Positions 46,399-55,091 of a DNA stretch of 64,000 nt are shown one piece after another; positions within the stretch are counted from its first letter, which is position 1; each line of letters starts with the position of its first letter. The DNA is from Peptostreptococcus russellii. GTDB taxonomy: Bacteria > Bacillota > Clostridia > Peptostreptococcales > Peptostreptococcaceae. The notes beneath the pieces are model-generated. The model was not told where the DNA came from and ran no database searches. It saw nothing but the letters and a program-made list of their open reading frames with translations. The position numbers and the translations under genes are program-made. The DNA lies in contig NZ_FODF01000005.1 of NCBI RefSeq assembly GCF_900110295.1, positions 62,001 through 126,000 of the forward strand, read 5' to 3'.

Positions 46399-48555
46399 TT
46401 ATACTTGTTTTACATCTTTCATAGATAGAGATACCTTAGCTCTTTGAGTATCTATAGCTATTACTTTAACTTTTACAATATCCCCTACGGTCAATACATC
46501 TGAAGGAGTTTTGATTCTTTTCTTAGAAATTTGAGATATATGAACTAAACCATCATTTTTTATACCTATATCAACAAAAGCACCAAAATCTACTACATTC
46601 CTTACTGTTCCTGTAAGTTCCATTCCTTCTTCTAAATCTTCAAGCTTCATTACATCAGTTCTAAGAACAGGTTTAACTCCTGTTTCTCTTATATCTCTTC
46701 CTGGCTTTTTAATCTCTTCTATTATATCTTTCAATGTAACCTTACCTACACCAGCATCTTCTGCCAACTTGTCCAAACCATAGTTTTTTACTCTCGTATC
46801 TATGTCCTGTAAATTCCCTGAAGATACGTCATCCATAGTATAGACAAGCAACTCTAATAACTTTTCACAAGCCTTATAACTTTCTGGATGCACACCTGTA
46901 TTATCCAATGGATTTTTGGCTTTTGCTATTCTTATAAAACCTGCCGACTGTTCAAATGCAGCAGGCCCAAGTCTTTTTACCTTTTTAATTTGATTTATAT
47001 TTTCAAACTCTCCATTTTCATCTCTATAGGCTACTATATTTTTTGCAACTGATGAAGATATTCCAGCTATATGCTCTAATAGAGAATATGATGCTGTATT
47101 GATATCTACACCTATTTTATTTACAGAGTCTTCTACTACACCGTCTAGTACCTCTGAAAGTCTTTTGGCATTAAGATCATGCTGATATTGTCCAACACCT
47201 ATACTTCTAGGTTCTATCTTTACAAGTTCTGCCATTGGATCTTGAAGTCTTCTGGCTATTGAAATTGCACCCCTAATAGATACATTAATATCTGGATGTT
47301 CTTCATTAGCAAGTTTTGATGCTGAGTAAACTGATGCACCAGCCTCATTAACTATACAGTAGCTTACATTCTCTTCCATTTCAGAAATCATCTCTGCAAC
47401 AAACTTTTCTGATTCTCTAGATGCAGTACCATTACCTATTGAGATAATATCCACACCATACTTCTTTATCATATTCTTTAGAGTCTTTTTAGCCTTTTCT
47501 ACATCATTTTGTGGCTCAGTAGGAAATACAGTTGTATAGTCTAAAAGCTTTCCATTTTTATCTACTATAGCTATTTTGCACCCTGTTCTAAATGCTGGGT
47601 CAAATCCCATTACTACTACATTTCTTACTGGAGGTTGTAAAAGTAATCCATTTAAATTTTTAGCAAAAACTTCTATGGCTCTTTCCTGTGCAATTTCTGT
47701 AAGGTGATTTCTAATTTCTCTTTCTATTGAAGGGAAGATTAGTCTTTTATAAGAATCTTCGGCTATTTCTCTAATTATATCAATATTTCCTGTATTATCT
47801 TCACTAGTATACTTGCTTACTATTTCATCTATGAATTTCTGATCATCCATTTCTAGCTTAACTGTTAAGAATCCTTCTTTTTCACCTCTGTTTATTGCCA
47901 AAACTCTATGTGGAAGTATTTCCTTTACCTTTTCTGAAAACTCATAGTACATCCTATACACTGAATCTTCCTTGTCATCTTTTGCCTTTGAAAGAAGAAC
48001 AGATCTTTTTAGAGCATCTTCTCTTATAAATTTTCTTATTTCTGCATCTTCACTCATTTGCTCTGCAACTATATCTTTAGCCCCTGCTATTGCAGACTCT
48101 ACATCTTCAACATCTTTTTGGGGATTTACAAACTTGGCTGCTTCTTTTCTTATGTCTGCATTTTTAGATAGAAGTATCATCATCGCCAAATTTTCAAGAC
48201 CTTTTTCTTTTGCAATAGTAGCTCTTGTTCTCTTCTTCTTTTTATAAGGAGCATATATATCTTCCGCTTCCTGAAGTGTTTTAGCCTTATCTAAAGCTTT
48301 CACTATTTCATCAGTAAGCTTTTCTTGTTCATCTATTAATCTTTTTATATCTTCTTTTCTATCTGCAAGATTTCTTAAGTAAGTAAGCTTTTCACCAAAT
48401 TCTCTTAGCTGTACATCACTCATTTCTCCTGTCATTTCTTTTCTATATCTTGCTATAAAAGGTATAGTATTGCCCTCATCTATTAGTTTTATTGTATTTT
48501 CTACTTGAAATTTTTTAAGATTTAATTCCTTGCATAAAATTTTTTCTATATCCAT
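46399..48555 (-). CDS. tex: Tex-family RNA-binding transcription accessory protein
   Basis: A 718-residue protein. Seen: N-terminal helical domain with TIPFIARYRKEMTGEMSDVQLRE, a YqgF-like RNase H fold around VVVMGFDPAFRTGCKIAIVD (near 315), two helix-hairpin-helix stretches (VDINTASYSLLEHIAGIS and IKKVKRLGPAAFEQSAGFIRI), and a C-terminal S1 RNA-binding domain LEEGMELTGTVRNVVDFGAFVDIG. Family role: links transcription and RNA handling. AAAAGGGG site; 13 bp after prfB. Confidence 0.95.
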   Translation of the reverse strand: MDIEKILCKELNLKKFQVENTIKLIDEGNTIPFIARYRKEMTGEMSDVQLREFGEKLTYLRNLADRKEDIKRLIDEQEKLTDEIVKALDKAKTLQEAEDIYAPYKKKKRTRATIAKEKGLENLAMMILLSKNADIRKEAAKFVNPQKDVEDVESAIAGAKDIVAEQMSEDAEIRKFIREDALKRSVLLSKAKDDKEDSVYRMYYEFSEKVKEILPHRVLAINRGEKEGFLTVKLEMDDQKFIDEIVSKYTSEDNTGNIDIIREIAEDSYKRLIFPSIEREIRNHLTEIAQERAIEVFAKNLNGLLLQPPVRNVVVMGFDPAFRTGCKIAIVDKNGKLLDYTTVFPTEPQNDVEKAKKTLKNMIKKYGVDIISIGNGTASRESEKFVAEMISEMEENVSYCIVNEAGASVYSASKLANEEHPDINVSIRGAISIARRLQDPMAELVKIEPRSIGVGQYQHDLNAKRLSEVLDGVVEDSVNKIGVDINTASYSLLEHIAGISSSVAKNIVAYRDENGEFENINQIKKVKRLGPAAFEQSAGFIRIAKAKNPLDNTGVHPESYKACEKLLELLVYTMDDVSSGNLQDIDTRVKNYGLDKLAEDAGVGKVTLKDIIEEIKKPGRDIRETGVKPVLRTDVMKLEDLEEGMELTGTVRNVVDFGAFVDIGIKNDGLVHISQISKKRIKTPSDVLTVGDIVKVKVIAIDTQRAKVSLSMKDVKQV

Positions 48556-48567
48556 TATTATCCCCTT

Positions 48568-49693
48568 TTATTTCTCTTTTTTTACAAACGCCCTCAAATA
48601 GCCATACATAAAGGAATCCAATTCCCCATCCATTACGGCATCTACATTTGCATTTTCTATATTAGTTCTATGATCCTTTACCAATTTGTAGGGTTGGAAT
48701 ACATATGATCTAATCTGACTACCCCAGGTAATCTGATTATACTGCCCGTGTATATCCTCTATCTTTTCCTTTTTTTCTTCTTCTTTAATCTGAATTAACT
48801 TGGCAATCAAAAGCTTCATAGCTACATCTTTATTGGTGTGTTGACTTCTCTCGTTTTGACAAGAAACTACTATTCCTGTTGGAAGATGTGTAATTCTCAC
48901 AGCAGAATCAGTTGTATTTACATGTTGTCCACCAGCTCCAGAAGCTCTGTATGTATCTATCTTTAAATCATTTGGATTAAGTTCAATATCTATATCATCA
49001 TCTAATTCAGGAGTTACATCTACTGAAGCAAATGAAGTATGTCTCTTGCCAGATGAATCAAATGGAGATATTCTAACTAACCTATGAACACCTTTTTCAC
49101 TCTTTAAATAGCCATAGGCATTTCTACCTTGAACCAATATAGTGGCTGTTTTTATTCCTGCAGCCGGATCTGAAATTAAGTCTAAAAGCCTAACTTTCAT
49201 CCCTCTGTCTTCAGCCCATCTTATATACATTCTCAAAAGCATCTGTGACCAGTCTTGTGCATCTAAACCACCTGTTCCTGAATTTATAGATACTATGGCA
49301 TTATTAGAATCATACTCTCCAGAAAATAGCATCTCTAATGTCATACTTTCAATTTTAGATGAAAGTTTGGAAATACTTTCTTTTATAGAAGATTCTACCT
49401 CTTCATCCTCTTCATGACTTAACTCTCCCTGACCAAGCTCTATAAGAGTTTCAATGTCTTCCAATTCACTATTCAGTTCTCCATATTCCTCTATAATAGC
49501 TGTAAGATGCTTATTTTCTTGCAATATCTTATTTGCATTTTCACTATTTTCCCAGAAACTTTGTTCCTCCATCATAGTGTTTATATCTGCTTGTCTTGCT
49601 TTTAGACTATCCAAGTCAAAGTGAAACACCCAGCTCTCTCACCTTAGAAGATAGTTCTTCACACTCCGACTTATAATCTTGAATATTAATCAT
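48568..49693 (-). CDS. prfB: Peptide chain release factor 2, with programmed +1 frameshift
   Basis: Encodes about 374 residues, recognising UGA and UAA stops. The first frame starts at 49693 (MINIQDYKSECEELSSKVRELGVSL) and meets TGA at 49616-49618 inside CTTTGAC; a +1 shift gives LDLDSLKARQAD, and the rest reads on. This is the known autoregulation of RF2. The upstream Shine-Dalgarno-like stimulator is weak here (GGGTG instead of AGGGGG). Later: SPF codon-recognition motif, GGQ catalytic motif in SGAGGQHVNTTDSAVR. 13 bp before tex, about 190 bp after secA. Confidence 0.96.
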
Positions 49694-49847
49694 TAATCTC
49701 TTCACTTCCAATTCTTTTAATAAATTTCTTATATACTTTTAATATATAATCTATATATTATTTTATACACTTTTATAAACTGTATAAATCTATATATTTG
49801 TTTTTTAATAGCTAAAACTAGGCAATAGCAATTCTTTAATGAAAAAA

Positions 49848-49871
49848 GGCAGTATGCAAGGACATACTGCC
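49848..49871 (-). terminator. Terminator of secA
   Basis: Arms GGCAGTATG/CATACTGCC with TTTTTT on the minus strand, 15 bp after secA. Confidence 0.9.
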
Positions 49872-49885
49872 TAATAATTTACTTA

Positions 49886-52576
49886 TTATCTACCACAGCA
49901 GTTTTTATATTTCTTTCCACTTCCACATGGGCAAGGATCATTTCTTCCTACCTTTGTTTCCGCTACTGCTTGTTTACCCTTCTTGGCTTTTTCTTCAAAA
50001 TCTTCTTCTGTTGCTGGAGATTCTAATGAATCTACATCTACTACAGCCTTTCTTTCTACAGGAATTTCTACCTGTATGTTAAATAGGTATGCTACTGTAT
50101 CCTGTCTTATTAGAGAGTTCATCTCATCGAACATTTCAAAGCCTTCCATCTTATATGCTATAACTGGATCTATCTGACCTATCGCTCTTAATCCAATACC
50201 CTGACGTAACTGATCCATAGCATCTATATGATCTATCCAGTGGTTATCAACTGACTGAAGAAGTATAATTCTTTCTACTTCTCTCATTCTTTCTGAACCT
50301 ATAAATTCCTCCTTTTCTGCATATAATCCTAAAAGCTTATTGTAAACTGCTTCTAGAGCATCTGCTGGAGATATAGAAGCTAAGTCTATATCATCTATTT
50401 CGCCTGCAGGAATAATTTGATAGATATAATGTTTAAATCCTTCAATGTCTAATACGTCCTTATCATCTGTATATTTATTTATAGCATCAGTTATTACATC
50501 TCTCATCATCAGTTCAATCTGTTCTTGTAGATTTTCTCCTGATAAAACTCTTCTTCTTTCTTGATAGATGATTTCTCTCTGCTTATTCATAACATCATCA
50601 TATTCAAGGACATTCTTTCTTATACTGAAGTTCTTACCTTCTACCTTCTTCTGTGCATTTTCAATAGATTTAGTAAGCATTCTATGTTCGATTGGAGTAT
50701 CATCGTCCATACCTAATCTTCCTAGAAGTTTCTGAACCTTTTCACTACCAAATAATCTCATAAGGTCATCATCAAGAGCTATATAGAATCTTGATTCACC
50801 TGGATCACCTTGACGACCGGCACGACCTCTTAACTGGTTATCTATTCTACGAGATTCATGTCTTTCTGTACCTAATATGCAAAGTCCTCCAGCTTCAAGA
50901 ACTGCCTTCTGCTCTGCATCTGTTTCTTCCTTAAATTCCTTGTACAACTTCTTATATGTTTTTCTAGCTGCATCATATTCTTCTTTATCTTCAACACCAG
51001 CAACTTCATTTGCTGAATTTACTCTATTTATCATCTCATCGGTAAAGTTTAATCTCTTCATCTCTTTAAGTGCCATAAATGAAGGGTTACCACCTAGAAG
51101 TATATCTGTACCTCTACCTGCCATATTAGTTGCTATTGTAACAGCACCTAGTCTACCTGCCTGAGCAATTATTTCTGCTTCTTTTTCATGGAACTTGGCA
51201 TTAAGTACATTATGCTTTATTCCGTATCTATCTAGTATACTTGATAGAAGTTCTGATTTTTCTATTGATACAGTACCTACTAGCACCGGCTGATTACAAG
51301 CATGTCTTTCCTTGATATCCATTGCAACAGCATTGAATTTTGCAAGCTGATTTGCATATACTACATCAGGATGATCCTTTCTAAGTATAGGCTTGTTTGT
51401 TGGAACTTGGAAAACATCCATCTTATAAATAGATTTAAATTCTTCTTCCTCTGTTTTAGCAGTACCTGTCATACCAGAAAGCTTGTTATACATTCTGAAA
51501 TAGTTCTGGAATGTAACTGTAGCAAGTGTCTTTGATTCTCTCTGAACTTCAAGTCCTTCTTTAGCTTCTATAGCCTGATGTAGACCTTCTGAGTATCTTC
51601 TACCAAACATTAATCTTCCTGTAAATTCATCGACAATAACTATTTCGCCTTCTTTAACAACATAGTCTACATCTTTCTTCATAATTACATGAGCTCTAAG
51701 AGCCTGATTTATGTGGTGATAAAGCTCTGTATGTTCCATTGTAGTTATATTCTCTACATTAAAATATATTTCCGCTTTTCTAATACCAGATTCAGTAAGC
51801 GAAACAGCCTTATCCTTTTCTTCTTTTTCATAATCATCTTCATCTAAAGTAAGTATAAATACATTTGCATCTGAATACATATGAGTAGACTTGTCCCCAG
51901 GTCCAGATATAATAAGAGGAGTTCTTGCTTCGTCTATTAAGATTGAGTCAACCTCATCGACAATTGCAAAATTAAGACCTCTTTGAACCATTTGTTCTTC
52001 ATGTATTACCATATTATCCTTTAGATAATCAAATCCATATTCATTATTTGTACCATATGTAATATCACAGGCATATTGTTCTTTTCTTTCATTATGATTC
52101 TGTCCGTGTACAATAACACCTACAGAAAGTCCAAGAAATTCATACACCTTTGCCATTTGATCACGGTCACGCTTTGCAAGATAATCATTTACTGTAACAA
52201 CATGAACTCCCTTACCTTCAAGTGCATTAAGATAAACAGGACATGTTGCAACAAGTGTCTTACCTTCACCAGTTTTCATCTCTGCGATACGTCCCTGATG
52301 AAGAACCATACCACCTATAAGCTGAACCCTAAAGTGTCTCATTCCAAGTATTCTTGATGAAGCTTCTCTTACAACAGCAAAAGCATCTACTAAAATATCA
52401 TCTAATGTTTCGCCATTTTTTAATCTTTCTTTAAGGACTGGAGTCATCCCCTGCAATTCTTCATCGCTCATTGCTTTATATTTATCTCCGACTTTATCTA
52501 TTTCATCAACAATTTTGTTAAATCGTTTTAAATCTTTTTTATCTGCCATATTAAAAAGGCTATCTAAAAAACTCAT
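49886..52576 (-). CDS. secA: Preprotein translocase ATPase SecA
   Basis: An 896-residue motor of Sec export. Seen: Walker A in KTGEGKT at 101-107, [52 protein letters not shown]-like segment [30 protein letters not shown], and a C-terminal zinc motif [20 protein letters not shown] site. It has its own terminator before prfB. Its protein neighbour on the comFC side in other Firmicutes, raiA/hpf, is absent. Confidence 0.98.
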   Translation of the reverse strand: MSFLDSLFNMADKKDLKRFNKIVDEIDKVGDKYKAMSDEELQGMTPVLKERLKNGETLDDILVDAFAVVREASSRILGMRHFRVQLIGGMVLHQGRIAEMKTGEGKTLVATCPVYLNALEGKGVHVVTVNDYLAKRDRDQMAKVYEFLGLSVGVIVHGQNHNERKEQYACDITYGTNNEYGFDYLKDNMVIHEEQMVQRGLNFAIVDEVDSILIDEARTPLIISGPGDKSTHMYSDANVFILTLDEDDYEKEEKDKAVSLTESGIRKAEIYFNVENITTMEHTELYHHINQALRAHVIMKKDVDYVVKEGEIVIVDEFTGRLMFGRRYSEGLHQAIEAKEGLEVQRESKTLATVTFQNYFRMYNKLSGMTGTAKTEEEEFKSIYKMDVFQVPTNKPILRKDHPDVVYANQLAKFNAVAMDIKERHACNQPVLVGTVSIEKSELLSSILDRYGIKHNVLNAKFHEKEAEIIAQAGRLGAVTIATNMAGRGTDILLGGNPSFMALKEMKRLNFTDEMINRVNSANEVAGVEDKEEYDAARKTYKKLYKEFKEETDAEQKAVLEAGGLCILGTERHESRRIDNQLRGRAGRQGDPGESRFYIALDDDLMRLFGSEKVQKLLGRLGMDDDTPIEHRMLTKSIENAQKKVEGKNFSIRKNVLEYDDVMNKQREIIYQERRRVLSGENLQEQIELMMRDVITDAINKYTDDKDVLDIEGFKHYIYQIIPAGEIDDIDLASISPADALEAVYNKLLGLYAEKEEFIGSERMREVERIILLQSVDNHWIDHIDAMDQLRQGIGLRAIGQIDPVIAYKMEGFEMFDEMNSLIRQDTVAYLFNIQVEIPVERKAVVDVDSLESPATEEDFEEKAKKGKQAVAETKVGRNDPCPCGSGKKYKNCCGR

Positions 52577-53060
52577 TCACACATCTCCTTAAGTTTATTT
52601 TCGTAATTTGTACACATAGTTAATTTTAACATAAATATTACCCTTTGAATAGTCGCAAAGAAACAAGACTATTCAAAATCTCTATGTTACAGCATGGTTC
52701 TATCTAATTTTTGTATAGCAAATTTTCTATATTTTTTTATTTTATATATTTATATAATATACTATATTATCCTTTAAAAATTCTTTATAAAATATCTTTA
52801 TATTAAAAAAATTTATATCTCATTACAATTTTTCTCTTCCCACGATTAAAATCAATTTCTATTTATGCTTTTCAACCTTTTTTAAAAATAAATAAAATAG
52901 TTTTTTAAAATAAACAACTTATTGAATTTAATTTTTATCAAATTTCTTTCATATTATTGTTTTTTATACTTATTTCTTTCATATTATTGATTTTTATGTC
53001 CATTTAGTATATTATCATTCTAGAGTACTCTTATCATATAATTCGTGAGGAGGTGAAAAT
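52577..53060. other. Divergent intergenic region between secA and the folate transporter gene
   Basis: Contains two near-identical 26-base copies of ATTTCTTTCATATTATTG-x-TTTTTAT 30 bases apart (52942 and 52972), and a TATAAT (53037-53042) just before the plus-strand gene. No riboswitch recognised. Confidence 0.5.
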
Positions 53061-53600
53061 ATGAAAGAAAAATTCAGTTTAAAAGGCGCAAATATTCGTG
53101 ATGTCCGTACATTAACAGGTTCTGCTCTTTTAATAGCACTGGCTGTTATTATAGATTTTTTTAGACTTGTAATTAGCAATCTCTTAGAAATATCATTTGA
53201 ATTTGTAGCATATGCTGTTGCAGGTATACTTTACGGACCTATTATCGGTGGAATGGTTGGCGGTATCTCAGACGTTATTCAATACGTTATTAGACCTTCA
53301 GGACCTTTCTTCCCTGGATTTACCTTAAATGCAATACTTAGCGGTTTTATTTTCGGTCTTTTCTTATATAATAGAAAAATCACAGTTAAAAGAGTCGCAC
53401 TTGCTGTATTAGTTGAAGGATTAGTTGTAACATTACTTTTAACTCCTCTTTGGCTAAGTATAATGTATGGTGCAAAGATTTTTGCACTTCCTAGAATTAT
53501 TAAATTTGTGGCTATGTTCCCACTTAGAGTTGCTTTGATTTATGGTGCAGGAAAAGTCCTGGAAAAGCAAAGACTTACAAGGAAGTTCAAATCAGTATAA
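53061..53600 (+). CDS. folT: Folate-family ECF transporter substrate-binding subunit
   Basis: A 179-residue membrane S component with about five or six helices. Seen: LTGSALLIALAVIIDFFRLVI, FEFVAYAVAGILYGPIIGGMVGGISDVIQYVIRPSGPFFPGFTLNA, which matches the folate ECF family (FolT). It would work with a shared EcfA/A'/T module. The GAGGAGGTG site is strong. Inserted on the plus strand within an otherwise minus-strand block between secA and comFC. The specificity rests on sequence resemblance only. Confidence 0.85.
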   Translation: MKEKFSLKGANIRDVRTLTGSALLIALAVIIDFFRLVISNLLEISFEFVAYAVAGILYGPIIGGMVGGISDVIQYVIRPSGPFFPGFTLNAILSGFIFGLFLYNRKITVKRVALAVLVEGLVVTLLLTPLWLSIMYGAKIFALPRIIKFVAMFPLRVALIYGAGKVLEKQRLTRKFKSV

Positions 53601-53626
53601 TTAAAATACTTATATTAAGAAAAAAT

Positions 53627-53681
53627 GCATACCTTGATTTCTAGAGAAATTAAAATATTAATTCTTTAGTTCAAGGTATGC
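53627..53681 (+). terminator. Terminator of the folate transporter gene
   Basis: Arms GCATACCTTGA/TCAAGGTATGC with a long AT-rich, partly paired loop and a following TTTTATTTTTTA. Confidence 0.8.
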
Positions 53682-53786
53682 TTTTATTTTTTATATTTTA
53701 TATAGTTAATATATAAGACTGTCTCAATTTAAATAAAATTAAACTTTTAAAAAACTTATTCATTTAAACTTTTCCAAATTGATAAT

Positions 53787-53993
53787 GTATTTAGCTGACC
53801 TGATCTTTGACCCCACACTCGCCTGCTGGAACTTTCGCTCACGTTAGCTCACTACTAATCCTCTCGATTATTTTATCGGCAGGTCTTACTTCTAAGCCGC
53901 GCCATGCTCACATCTACCCATTATTTTTTATGATGCTTACGTGGATCCCTTTGCCCGCGACTGGCTTGGACTTGCAACCACAGACCTAAATAC
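53787..53993 (-). ncRNA. Structured RNA, likely raiA RNA
   Basis: A 207-base stretch much richer in G and C than its flanks, with no reading frame. The ends pair (GTATTTAG/CTAAATAC). Inside are GTGGTTGCAAGTCCAAGCC, GCGGGCAAAGGGATCCACG, GGCGCGGCTTAGAAGTAAG, CCTGC/GCAGG and GCAGGCGAGTGTGGGGTC, suggesting several helices and possible pseudoknots. Position directly after comFC on the same strand and the general layout fit the raiA RNA class of Firmicutes and Actinobacteria. It has its own strong promoter. 6S RNA is the main alternative but would need one long rod, which is not seen. Confidence 0.7.
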
Positions 53994-53999
53994 TCTATT

Positions 54000-54028
54000 A
54001 TTTTATAATCACTAGACTATAATGTCAA
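54000..54028 (-). promoter_or_regulatory. Promoter of the structured RNA
   Basis: Minus strand TTGACA (54023-54028), 17-bp spacer, TAAAAT (54000-54005). Transcription would begin almost exactly at the first base of the closing stem. Confidence 0.8.
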
Positions 54029-54250
54029 CAACTTTATTTTTTTATAGGCTCTTTATGTATTAAAAAATATCATAAAGTCTTATCTTTAATATCTTATTTT
54101 TACATAAAAAACTTATATATATTCTAAATGTAGCTAAAGAATAACAAAAAGAATGTTTTTACCAAATCTTAAAATCATCTTCCTTATAATAGCTTTAATT
54201 TTCAATGGTAATTATATATATTATATCCAAATATCCAAAAACAAATTTAT

Positions 54251-55021
54251 TTAACTATTATATCTCCCAGTTAGAAATGTCAGTGCTACTATCCTATTGA
54301 CTCCCCTTAGCTTTAGCTCCTTGCTAATTTCATTTATAGTTGCCCCAGTTGTAAAAATATCATCTACTATAAGAATATTTTTACCTTCCAGACTTTCTTC
54401 TCCTTCTTTAATTGAAAAAGCGCCTAAAAGTTCTTTTTTCCTATTGCTAGCCATCATTTTGTGAAGCTTTTTGGTATTTTTACTTCTATATACTGCACTA
54501 CTTATTTTTATACCTGTTAAAAATGATAAATATAAGGCAATTTTTTCTGATTGGTTAAAACCCCTATCTCTTTTTCTTTCTTTGGATAGCGGTACATACA
54601 TTATTAAATCAGCTTTATCTAGTTCTTCTGAATTATACTTTAACATATAATCATAAATTATCTGAGCTATTATTTTTGCAAGATAAGTTTTTCCTGAATA
54701 TTTAAGAGAAAATACCATTTTTTTAGAAATTTGATCATATTCTATAAAAGATATATTCCTATCGAAAATAAAACTTTTGCCCTTACAATATCCACAGTCT
54801 TTATAGTAATTATTTTCATCTATGCTCAAATTGAGCTTGGGTTTTCCACACTTTCCACAAGCTTCATGTATAAATATCATTTTTTCTCTGCAAGTATGGC
54901 AAATAGAATACTTATTTTTTCTACTTATTGGCATATTGCAAATTACGCAATTGAGATTCTCCGGATATAAAACTTTAACTATTCTTTCTATAAATTTTTG
55001 AAAATTATCTTCTAAAAACAA
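54251..55021 (-). CDS. comFC: ComF-family phosphoribosyltransferase-like protein
   Basis: A 256-residue protein. Seen: N-terminal zinc ribbon with NCVICNMPI, CHTCREK, CGKCGKP and CGYCKG; then a phosphoribosyltransferase fold with RDRGFNQSEKIALYLS and the PRPP loop ILIVDDIFTTGATINEIS. ComFC acts in DNA uptake of competent bacteria and is widely kept in others. The start is TTG seven bases after GAGGGGG, and the T-run of the upstream terminator forms this start region. Next ATG would delete the first Cys pair. Confidence 0.9.
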   Translation of the reverse strand: MFLEDNFQKFIERIVKVLYPENLNCVICNMPISRKNKYSICHTCREKMIFIHEACGKCGKPKLNLSIDENNYYKDCGYCKGKSFIFDRNISFIEYDQISKKMVFSLKYSGKTYLAKIIAQIIYDYMLKYNSEELDKADLIMYVPLSKERKRDRGFNQSEKIALYLSFLTGIKISSAVYRSKNTKKLHKMMASNRKKELLGAFSIKEGEESLEGKNILIVDDIFTTGATINEISKELKLRGVNRIVALTFLTGRYNS

Positions 55022-55024
55022 AAA

Positions 55025-55045
55025 AGCACCCCCTCAGGAGGCACT
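55025..55045 (-). terminator. Terminator-like hairpin between recD2 and comFC
   Basis: Minus strand AGTGCCTCC-TGA-GGGGGTGCT with wobble pairs, followed by six T. Its 3' arm is the comFC Shine-Dalgarno sequence and its T-run includes the TTG start. Confidence 0.65.
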
Positions 55046-55091
55046 TTATATATGGATTTAATTATTTTTAATAAAATGCCAAAATTTGACC

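Noticed and set aside
52942-52997. Two direct repeats ATTTCTTTCATATTATTG as a regulator site or mini-array
   Set aside because: Only two copies in very AT-rich DNA with no spacer of regular unique sequence; likely local duplication.
52900-53060. Folate (THF) riboswitch in front of the folate transporter gene
   Set aside because: No GC-containing aptamer core; the region is almost pure A/T with a simple 26-base direct repeat.
53787-53993. 6S RNA as identity of the structured RNA
   Set aside because: 6S RNA should fold as one long rod with a central bubble. Here several separate local helices are evident and the comFC neighbourhood fits raiA RNA better; not fully excluded.
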